From NCBI GenBank assembly GCA_900321145.1, contig ONVB01000012.1, positions 1 through 11,992 on the forward strand: a DNA stretch of 11,992 nt, written 5' to 3'. Both the position numbers and the translations under genes were made by a program. The notes under the pieces are model-generated. The model was not told the DNA's origin, searched no databases, and saw nothing but the letters and a program-made list of their open reading frames with translations. Shown here in pieces: positions 1 through 5,398 of the stretch (position 1 is the stretch's first letter; every line of letters starts with the position of its first letter). The stretch comes from an uncultured Eubacteriales bacterium. Lineage in GTDB: Bacteria; Bacillota; Clostridia; Lachnospirales; Lachnospiraceae.

Positions 1-57
1 CCCTCCCGCTATTTTTCTTTGCTTATTATTTCATTTTATTTTACGGAGAAAACCAAA

Positions 58-819
58 ATGTCTACAAAAGAAATGGTTGTCTATGAGTTGGAAAAAAACA
101 AGGGCAGCTTTGTATCGGGCGAGAAGCTTGCCGAAACCCTGTCGGTTTCGAGAAATGCTGTATGGAAGGCAGTATCCGAGCTCAGGAAGAAGGGGTATAA
201 TATAGTTTCGGTCCAGAACAAGGGACATATGCTCAAACCCGAAAGTGATATAATCTCGGTCCAGGGAATAGAGGGCTTTCTCGACAGCAAGAAGCTGAAG
301 CTTGAGATACATGTCTATGATAAGATATCTTCCACGAACAGTGAGGCGAAAAGGTTTCTCCCGGGAGCTTTTATCACTCACGGGGATGACAGCGTGGACA
401 GGATGCTCTTTGTGGCAAAAAAGCAGACGAGCGGCCGGGGACATGAGGATACTGTGTTTGAATCGCCGGAAGGCGGCATATATATGAGCCTTATGCTCAA
501 GGCGGATGGGGTAGACAGGGAAAGAGTGTTAAGGACCGCTGGTATAACGGCGGGCATCCTTTCTAAGCTTTTTTCCATCGAGGTCACCAACAGTGATAAC
601 AGAAGTATAAATGCCGTAGGGGAAAAGGTGGGCGGAATCTTCACGGAGGCTCTGGCGGATGTGGAGATGAGAAAAGCCTTATACTACATAGTCGGGATCG
701 GCTTCAGATACGATATGATGAAAAAAATAACCGACTTCGACGATCTGTCTCTCTCGAAGAACCGTATAATAGCGGAGCTTGTAAAGGGACTTCTCGCCGA
801 GTTCGGTGTTATAGAATAG
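58..819 (+). CDS. BirA-family protein with HTH domain and degenerate biotin-ligase domain
   Basis: A 253-residue protein. Residues about 5-60 form a BirA-type HTH_11 winged helix (core SGEKLAETLSVSRNAVWKAV). Residues about 85-250 match the biotin-protein ligase catalytic fold: KISSTNSEAK (89-98, equivalent of the IxSTN motif), QTSGRG (123-128) and GEKVGGIFTEA (188-198), which keeps the lysine equivalent to E. coli K183. The biotinyl-AMP loop, normally GRGRRGRxWxSP, reads GRGHEDTVFESP. The KWxND motif is absent (VTNSDNRS in its place), and GIGINxN reads GIGFRYD. The SH3-like C-terminal domain is missing: functional BirA has about 320 residues. I infer a DNA-binding regulator or a decayed ligase. 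The start at 58 is chosen because GGAG (45-48) lies 9 bases upstream; the frame also opens at 19 without a good site. It converges on the phosphofructokinase gene with a 29-bp gap, in which I see no terminator. Confidence 0.8.
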   Translation: MSTKEMVVYELEKNKGSFVSGEKLAETLSVSRNAVWKAVSELRKKGYNIVSVQNKGHMLKPESDIISVQGIEGFLDSKKLKLEIHVYDKISSTNSEAKRFLPGAFITHGDDSVDRMLFVAKKQTSGRGHEDTVFESPEGGIYMSLMLKADGVDRERVLRTAGITAGILSKLFSIEVTNSDNRSINAVGEKVGGIFTEALADVEMRKALYYIVGIGFRYDMMKKITDFDDLSLSKNRIIAELVKGLLAEFGVIE

Positions 820-848
820 TCAGGTGATATCAAAACGCAAAGAGCTGA

Positions 849-2081
849 TCATATCCTGTGGTGTACCAGATGGAGCACCGGCAGGTAATCGACAACTCCG
901 TTTTCAAAGTCCGCAGCTGCCTCACCCTGAATGAGGGGAGTGAGGTAGTCCACAGCGGACTTTGTTACGTTATTGCCGTATTCGTTGATAAAGGATTCGG
1001 GAACAGGCTTGGCCTTGTTGGCAACATCGGCCACATCAACGGCAAAGAGCTCGGTTCTGTACGGACTGTCGGATATGCGTCTTATGGCGCTCATGAAGCC
1101 GGATGCACCCGTTAAGGAGTGAGTGACCGCATATTCGCCCTGAGCAAATGCTTCGGTAAAGTCGGTCTTTGAAACGATGTGCCCTGCACAGCGCTGGAGT
1201 ACGTTCAGCTCTATGGAACGGACTTTCACACCGAGTCTGTCCTTGACAAGATTCTCAAGTATCCTTCCCGCACCGGAGAGCTGGCTGTGACCGAATCTGT
1301 CAGAGTAGGTGGTGTCGGCCGAGATATAATTGCCCGACTTATCGTGTATGCCCTCGGATACGGCAACGACGATATTCTTGTATCTTTCAAGGTTTTTCTT
1401 TACATCCTCTATAAAGTTATCCTTTGAAAATGCTACCTCGGGAAGATAGATAAGGTGCGGAGCGGGACTCGACTTGGTACGCGCGAGAGCTGAGGCGGTT
1501 GTGAGCCAGCCTGCGTCTCGTCCCATGATCTCGATTATGGTCACACTCTTTGTGTCGTAGATGTAGGTATCGTATGCGACCTCTCTGACGGTGTTTGCAA
1601 CATATTTGGCCGCCGAACCAAAACCGGGGGTATGATCTGTGATTATCAGGTCGTTGTCAATGGTTTTCGGCACACCCGCTATGGATATCTGTTTATTGTG
1701 AGCTTTTGCATAGGCGGACAGCTTGACTACGGTATCCATGGAGTCGTTGCCTCCTATGTAGATAAAGTATCCGATATGCATGGATTCAAATCGGTCGAAG
1801 ATGGTTTTGTAAAGCTCCTCGTCCTCGGAAGGTTCGGGAAGCTTGAAGCGGCAGGAGCCGAGATACATGGCGGGTGTTTTTGCGAGCCTGTCAAGGGCTG
1901 TGTCGTCCCAATCGGTAAACTCGATAAACTGATCTTTTATCACACCTTGTATGCCGTGCACGGAGCCGTAAACCTGTCCGATCTGAGGGCTTTTGACAGC
2001 CGCGGAGCAAACTCCGGCCAAAGATGAGTTGATAGCGGCAGTGGGGCCGCCGGATTGTGCTACTATAAGATTGTTGTTCAT
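849..2081 (-). CDS. pfp: Pyrophosphate-dependent 6-phosphofructokinase (PPi-PFK)
   Basis: A 410-residue cytoplasmic enzyme of the PfkA superfamily. It interconverts fructose 6-phosphate and fructose 1,6-bisphosphate, predicted to use PPi instead of ATP. Visible motifs: SGGPTAAIN (10-18) for phosphate binding; YIGGNDSMDT (108-117); PKTIDND (138-144) with D142 as the expected catalytic base; MGRDAGW (186-192); and VLQRCAGH near residue 300, matching the family's QR motif. Established rule: Gly at E. coli positions 104 and 124 marks ATP enzymes, while Asp104 and Lys124 mark PPi enzymes. Here these are D113 and K139, so PPi use is predicted. The Asp at E. coli position 103 is Asn here (N112). The length fits the longer bacterial PPi-type clade and exceeds the roughly 320 residues of ATP-PfkA. 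AAGGGAG (plus coordinates 2090-2096) precedes the ATG by 8 bases. The gene is monocistronic and divergent from the 6S RNA/YihY unit. Confidence 0.9.
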   Translation of the reverse strand: MNNNLIVAQSGGPTAAINSSLAGVCSAAVKSPQIGQVYGSVHGIQGVIKDQFIEFTDWDDTALDRLAKTPAMYLGSCRFKLPEPSEDEELYKTIFDRFESMHIGYFIYIGGNDSMDTVVKLSAYAKAHNKQISIAGVPKTIDNDLIITDHTPGFGSAAKYVANTVREVAYDTYIYDTKSVTIIEIMGRDAGWLTTASALARTKSSPAPHLIYLPEVAFSKDNFIEDVKKNLERYKNIVVAVSEGIHDKSGNYISADTTYSDRFGHSQLSGAGRILENLVKDRLGVKVRSIELNVLQRCAGHIVSKTDFTEAFAQGEYAVTHSLTGASGFMSAIRRISDSPYRTELFAVDVADVANKAKPVPESFINEYGNNVTKSAVDYLTPLIQGEAAADFENGVVDYLPVLHLVHHRI

Positions 2082-2111
2082 GGTAAAGTCTCCCTTTTCA
2101 AAGTCGCCTAT

Positions 2112-2120
2112 AGGATAACA
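2112..2120 (-). promoter_or_regulatory. Candidate extended -10 promoter of the PPi-PFK gene
   Basis: On the minus strand the sequence reads TGTTATCCT, an extended -10 (TGn plus TATCCT, 4 of 6 matches to TATAAT). It would give a transcript start near 2105 and a short leader of about 24 bases ahead of the ATG at 2081. No convincing -35 box lies at the right distance, so this is a weak assignment. No other good sigma-A promoter was seen on this strand between 2082 and 2222. Confidence 0.3.
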
Positions 2121-2221
2121 CAGACAGATACAAAAATCTATTTACGGTACATTTTTTGTGTAATGTGACATAATTCTTGTGCGTATTCATCGAAAAATAT
2201 AAAAAGTTCACAAATTGCCTA

Positions 2222-2250
2222 TTGAAATATGCCTGCTTTTCAGTTATAAT
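2222..2250 (+). promoter_or_regulatory. Strong sigma-A promoter for 6S RNA (and possibly yihY)
   Basis: TTGAAA (2222-2227), a 17-bp spacer and a perfect TATAAT (2245-2250). The expected transcript start is near 2257. An A-rich tract at 2193-2206 sits about 50-65 bases upstream of that start, where an UP element would lie. Such strength suits a highly abundant small RNA. The candidate -10 for the divergent pfp promoter lies about 100 bp away. Confidence 0.8.
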
Positions 2251-2283
2251 CTGTTCTATAAACAACGCATACGAAACAAGAAA

Positions 2284-2474
2284 ATATCTGGAATGTTCGA
2301 CAACTCCTGTTTATTTTGAACCTACATTTACTTTAAACGGGATTCCTATAGCGCAGACGGATGTCAGGCCTCCGGTCCGGTAACGGATTAAGCAGTGGAA
2401 GGCAGAAAGCTGTGTGCGGTTGCCCACCTAGCATTAGCTAGGAGTCAAAAGGCAGGAGCCGGCATCCCGGATAT
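2284..2474 (+). ncRNA. ssrS: 6S RNA
   Basis: The RNA binds sigma-A RNA polymerase by mimicking an open promoter. The ends match the 6S pattern as I recall it from E. coli: GAATGTTCGACAA near the 5' side (compare GAGAUGUUCGCAA) and GCCGGCATCCCGGATAT at the 3' side (compare GCGGCAUCUCGGAGAU). Pairings visible by eye: closing stem 2284-2291 with 2467-2474 (8 bp, one G-U), internal loop, then CTCCTG 2304-2309 with CAGGAG 2453-2458. A large central bubble follows, whose 3' strand holds a perfect hairpin (CCTAGC-ATTA-GCTAGG, 2427-2442), as in other 6S RNAs. The terminal arm pairs 2351-2356 with 2410-2415 and 2368-2373 with 2398-2403, and is capped by TCCG-GTAA-CGGA (2376-2387), a GNRA loop. The core of about 190 nt is the usual size. 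The primary transcript probably starts near 2257 and is trimmed. Confidence 0.85.
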
Positions 2475-2484
2475 ATTCTTTTTT
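2459..2484 (+). terminator. Possible 6S RNA 3' end: short GC hairpin and T-run
   Basis: CCGG-CATC-CCGG (2459-2470) can form a 4-bp hairpin, in competition with the 6S closing stem. It is followed by ATAT and the T-rich run TTCTTTTTT ending at 2484. Either this hairpin or the long-range closing stem could prompt release at the T-run. The yihY ribosome binding site starts at the very next base, so readthrough would give a 6S-yihY transcript. As an intrinsic terminator it is weak. Confidence 0.4.
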
Positions 2485-2489
2485 AGGAG
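2485..2489 (+). promoter_or_regulatory. Ribosome binding site that sets the yihY start
   Basis: AGGAG lies 7 bases before the TTG at 2497. The frame is open further upstream to 2395, but that part lies inside the 6S RNA and has no ribosome binding site, so the TTG is preferred. Confidence 0.7.
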
Positions 2490-2496
2490 TTTATTA

Positions 2497-3432
2497 TTGA
2501 AACAGTTTCTTAAGAAAGTTGGAGGCGGTTTAAGCGTCTTCTTTAACAAGTCTTCCGAGGACAGCCTGCCGGCTTATGCCGCACAGGCCACTTTTTTTGT
2601 TATCATGTCCTTCTTTCCGTTCATGATGCTTCTGATCATGTTCGTATCCAAACTGTCATTTACAAATACCGACATTGTTGCAAATATACTCGATGTGGCG
2701 CCGAGCGGATTAAAGGACTATATTCTCTATATCATCAACGATATTTCGTTTTCAAATTCCACATCCTTCACGATAGTATCCATAGTTGTATCCCTCTGGT
2801 CTGCCGCTAAGGGAATGCAGACGATGACCGTTGCGTTAGACAGGATATACAAGCTTGAGAAGAGGAAAAACTTTATCTTAGCAAGGCTTATATGCTCGCT
2901 TTATACGCTTATCTTCCTTATACTCTGCATAGTTGTCATGGTACTTCAGGGGTTTGCGGAACCGATAGTGAAGGAGATCACGCGCAGCTTCCCCGAGTTC
3001 GTGAGTCAGGCCATGCTTGTTGCAAGCATGAAGAATGTATTTACGTTTGCGGTGATATTTGTGTTTCTGCTGCTCATTTATTATCAGCTTCCCGACAGAA
3101 GGGGAAGGATGAGCTACGAGGTCATAGGCGCGGCTATTGCGGCATTGCTCTGGGTTTTCATCACAAAAGCCTTTTCTTTCTATATCGCAAGGGTTTCGGG
3201 AGCTTCCGCGATGTACGGAAGCCTTACATCTGTCATATTGGTGTTCATGTGGCTGTATATAAGCATGCAGGTGGTGCTGTACGGCGCCGAGATCAATTAT
3301 TTTCTTAACAACTATATCAACAAGCGTCTCAGGAGGAAAAAAGCCAAAAAGAGACTGAAAAAAGACCGTCGTTATGCAAAGAAGAATGAGCAGGGCGAAG
3401 AGGCTAAATCCCTTGACACGATTGAGGAATAG
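2497..3432 (+). CDS. yihY: YihY/BrkB-family integral membrane protein
   Basis: 311 residues from the TTG start. The family is recognised from the N-terminal pattern of about 30 residues ahead of AYAAQATFFVIMSFFPFMML, followed by SLWSAAKGMQTMTVALDRIY, later YQLPDRRGRMSYEVIGAA, and the C-terminal membrane segment with SGASAMYGSLTSVILVFMWLY and QVVLYGAEINYF. These are hallmark blocks of YihY/BrkB proteins. About six hydrophobic segments are visible. The protein ends in a strongly basic, then acidic, cytoplasmic-type tail (RLRRKKAKKRLKKDRR onward). Members were once named ribonuclease BN; that activity belongs to another protein, and the true role is unsettled, with transport suggested. It sits directly behind the 6S RNA and 55 bp ahead of the ATP synthase genes, whose promoter overlaps its 3' end. 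There is no evidence that it takes part in ATP synthesis. Confidence 0.85.
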   Translation: MKQFLKKVGGGLSVFFNKSSEDSLPAYAAQATFFVIMSFFPFMMLLIMFVSKLSFTNTDIVANILDVAPSGLKDYILYIINDISFSNSTSFTIVSIVVSLWSAAKGMQTMTVALDRIYKLEKRKNFILARLICSLYTLIFLILCIVVMVLQGFAEPIVKEITRSFPEFVSQAMLVASMKNVFTFAVIFVFLLLIYYQLPDRRGRMSYEVIGAAIAALLWVFITKAFSFYIARVSGASAMYGSLTSVILVFMWLYISMQVVLYGAEINYFLNNYINKRLRRKKAKKRLKKDRRYAKKNEQGEEAKSLDTIEE

Positions 3433-3441
3433 GAATAAAAT
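3413..3441 (+). promoter_or_regulatory. Strong sigma-A promoter of the ATP synthase operon
   Basis: A consensus TTGACA (3413-3418), a 17-bp spacer and TAAAAT (3436-3441, 5 of 6 matches). The -35 box and most of the spacer lie inside the last codons of yihY, and the -10 lies just past its stop. Transcription would begin near 3448, giving a leader of about 40 bases to the atpB start at 3488. Readthrough from the 6S/yihY promoter could add to expression. Confidence 0.75.
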
Positions 3442-3470
3442 CATAGTTTGAGGATTTAATAAAAAACAGA

Positions 3471-3479
3471 AGGGAGAGG
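3471..3479 (+). promoter_or_regulatory. Ribosome binding site that sets the atpB start
   Basis: AGGGAGAGG is purine-rich. Its GAGG (3476-3479) lies 8 bases before the TTG at 3488. The in-frame GTG at 3479 would overlap the site, and the ATG at 3483 is in another frame with an early stop, so the TTG is the best start. Confidence 0.6.
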
Positions 3480-3487
3480 TGCATGTT

Positions 3488-4402
3488 TTGGATAAAAAGA
3501 AAAGAATGACTGCCGTTTTGATCCTGATCATAGCGGAGGTGGTCATTTCCATAGGAGTGTTCGTGACCAACGGGATGGTGGCCAAGCACGAAACCATCAA
3601 GGAGGTCATGAGGGATGCGGTTCTCCATGAGGATAACCGGATCAGCCTGTTTGGCATAAAGGATGTGAATCCTTCGCTTATAGCAGGCTTCACCGTGACG
3701 GCTCTGCTGCTCATTCTTGCGGCTATACTGCGGATCTTCGTGATACCGAAGTTCACCTATGTACCCGGGAAGATGCAGATCCTGATAGAGGAGTGGGTAG
3801 GCTTCTTCAAGAAGCTTGCAGAGACTAACAGTCATATCAGGAACAAGTTCCTCGGTGCGTATATTTTCGCGGCAGGCACATATATCTTTTTCGGGACCAT
3901 ATTTGAGCTCTTTGGTCTGGAGGCGATCACGACAAAAGGGCACCCGATAGCGCTTCCCGCACCGCTGGCGGATATTAACGGAGCCGTATGCATGGGATGT
4001 CTTTCTTACCTGGTGATACTGTCCGGAGGAATAGCGGTGAACAAGCTTCACGGAGTGGCACTTACGCTGAAGGAGTTCTCACTTCCGATATCCATGAGCT
4101 TCCGTCTCTTCGGAGCGTTGCTCTCGGGTATGCTGGTAACCGAGCTTATTTACTTCTACTTGGGGCTTTCGATAATCCTTCCGGTCGTGGTAGGCGTGCT
4201 CTTCACGCTTATACATGCTTTGGTACAGGCATATGTCCTGACGATGCTTGTATCCATGTTCTACGGAGAGGTAACGGAGCCGAAGAAGCCTAAAGAGAAA
4301 AAGAAAAAACAGCCGAAAAACGGTACTCCGGATGACGGAGAGCCTGCGGCGGAGAGCGATGAAGAAAACAATAAGGACGAAAACAGTAAGGAAGCTGCGT
4401 AG
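3488..4402 (+). CDS. atpB: ATP synthase Fo subunit a
   Basis: 304 residues. Subunit a forms the ion half-channels next to the c-ring. The core motif is SLPISMSFRLFGALLSG (198-214), whose R206 matches the essential stator arginine (E. coli R210). HALVQAYVLTML (243-254) carries Q247, matching E. coli Q252. The block ALPAPLADINGAV (155-167) matches the P-x-x-D-x-N region of the family. The Asn of the usual RLFGN is Ala here (A210). Two features are odd. An extra hydrophobic segment (about 7-28) precedes the canonical start, LFGIKDVNPSLIAGF (54-68). A charged low-complexity tail of about 45 residues (Lys-rich at 266-277, then Glu/Asp-rich) follows the last membrane helix. Clostridial subunit a is usually around 220-240 residues. 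First gene of the operon, 33 bp before atpE. Confidence 0.93.
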   Translation: MDKKKRMTAVLILIIAEVVISIGVFVTNGMVAKHETIKEVMRDAVLHEDNRISLFGIKDVNPSLIAGFTVTALLLILAAILRIFVIPKFTYVPGKMQILIEEWVGFFKKLAETNSHIRNKFLGAYIFAAGTYIFFGTIFELFGLEAITTKGHPIALPAPLADINGAVCMGCLSYLVILSGGIAVNKLHGVALTLKEFSLPISMSFRLFGALLSGMLVTELIYFYLGLSIILPVVVGVLFTLIHALVQAYVLTMLVSMFYGEVTEPKKPKEKKKKQPKNGTPDDGEPAAESDEENNKDENSKEAA

Positions 4403-4435
4403 GCAGTAATCATATTAAATGAGGAGAATAATAAA

Positions 4436-4855
4436 ATGACAATCAGGATATCAAAGAAGTTACCAATCATACTCGGAGTGATCATCATCCTTATGGGGCT
4501 GTTCGTGGTCATAGCGCCCAAGATGATAAAGGCAAAGGGCGATAAGACGGTTGCGGCGGCACCGACAGCCGTAAATACCGTGATATCGCGTGAGGCGGAG
4601 GATGTGAATCTCGAGACAGCGGCCGCCGATTCTACCGGCAGCAGAGCTATAGCAGCGGCAATCGCTATCGGACTTGCGGCTTTAGGCGGTGCGATCGCCA
4701 TGGGTATGGCTATTTCAAAGGCTGCAGAGGGTATGTCGAGACAGCCTGAGGCAAGCGGTAAGATACAGGGTATGGTCATGCTCGGACTTGTGTTCATAGA
4801 GACAGCCATCATCTATGCACTTGTAACAGCGATACTTATCATATTTGTAATGTAG
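4436..4855 (+). CDS. atpE: ATP synthase Fo subunit c with N-terminal extension
   Basis: 139 residues, against about 70-90 for a normal subunit c. Residues about 70-139 are the ordinary hairpin: helix 1 (71-95), the cytoplasmic loop SRQPEA (101-106) and helix 2 (112-137) with the ion-binding carboxylate E122 in VFIETAIIY. Residues 1-8 carry three basic residues, 9-27 are strongly hydrophobic, and 28-69 form a polar linker. This looks like a signal peptide or signal anchor that would put the linker outside, which agrees with the outward N-terminus of subunit c. Possible cleavage lies around the AAA at 40-42. The Na+ ligand Gln of Na+ c-rings is replaced by M89, while T123 and Y127 remain at other ligand positions, so H+ coupling is likelier but not certain. 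A strong site, GAGGAG (4421-4426), precedes the ATG, fitting the need for many c copies. Confidence 0.93.
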   Translation: MTIRISKKLPIILGVIIILMGLFVVIAPKMIKAKGDKTVAAAPTAVNTVISREAEDVNLETAAADSTGSRAIAAAIAIGLAALGGAIAMGMAISKAAEGMSRQPEASGKIQGMVMLGLVFIETAIIYALVTAILIIFVM

Positions 4856-4894
4856 CAAGAGGATATCGAATAATAAGATAAAGAGGTAAAGACT

Positions 4895-5398
4895 ATGATA
4901 TTAACCGGATTACCGCTTAATATAGACATACAGCAGATCCTGCTTCACTTAGCGAACTTTGCCATACTCTTTTTCGGGCTTTATATACTTTTATACAAGC
5001 CGGTTGTAGACTTTATGAAGAAGCGCGAGGAGCATTACAAAGAGCTCGATGAGAAAGCCGAAGGAAAGCTTGCCGAAGCGGAGAATAAGGAAAAGGAATA
5101 CAGCGACAGGCTTGCTGCCTGTGACGAGGAGATAGCTGCCTTCAGAAAGAAAGCAGAGGAAGACATGAACAAAGAAAGGCTTGAGAACCAGAAAGCTGCG
5201 AAGGAGAGAGCCGATAAGCTTCTCGAGGAGGCCAGAGAATCTGCCGAGACAGAGAAGAAGAGCATCATTAAGAAAGCCGAGAAGGAGATCACGGAGATGG
5301 TTTCGGCGGCTGCCGAGAAGATCATGCTTTCGGATGATATAACCAAGGCCTACGATGAGTTCCTGTCAGATGCCGAAAGGAGCGCAAAGAATGGATAA
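4895..5398 (+). CDS. atpF: ATP synthase Fo subunit b
   Basis: 167 residues. Subunit b is the peripheral stalk that holds F1 against rotation. One N-terminal membrane helix (about 12-34, containing LLHLANFAILFFGLYILLY) is followed by the typical KPVVDFMKKREEHY and a long Lys/Glu/Ala-rich coiled coil to about residue 150. Length and layout are normal, so the missing part of delta is not fused here, unlike the mycobacterial b-delta protein. AAGAGG (4881-4886) precedes the ATG by 8 bases. The last 8 bases overlap the delta/alpha gene. Confidence 0.93.
   Translation: MILTGLPLNIDIQQILLHLANFAILFFGLYILLYKPVVDFMKKREEHYKELDEKAEGKLAEAENKEKEYSDRLAACDEEIAAFRKKAEEDMNKERLENQKAAKERADKLLEEARESAETEKKSIIKKAEKEITEMVSAAAEKIMLSDDITKAYDEFLSDAERSAKNG

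Noticed and set aside
820..848. Bidirectional terminator between the BirA-like gene and pfp
   Set aside because: Only short AT-rich inverted bases (GATAT/ATATC with a 20-base loop) and no T-run were seen.
2177..2383. Open frame of 68 codons between pfp and yihY
   Set aside because: It overlaps the promoter and the 5' half of the 6S RNA, has no ribosome binding site, and its protein resembles nothing I know.
2395..2496. Longer YihY start adding 34 residues
   Set aside because: The extra codons fall inside the 6S RNA, lack a ribosome binding site and do not match the family N-terminus. The TTG at 2497 has AGGAG 7 bases upstream.
2878..3756. Long open frame on the minus strand across yihY and atpB
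   Set aside because: It lies antisense to two recognised genes, has no family resemblance and no ribosome binding site was evident. It is a shadow frame.
5355..5390. Earlier in-frame start of the delta-alpha fusion inside atpF
   Set aside because: The ATG at 5391 has AAAGGAG at ideal spacing; the extra 12 codons overlap atpF and have no site of their own.
4855..5391. Missing delta N-terminal domain hidden in another frame or fused to subunit b
   Set aside because: Subunit b has normal length and sequence and abuts the fusion with an 8-bp overlap, so there is no room for about 100 further residues.
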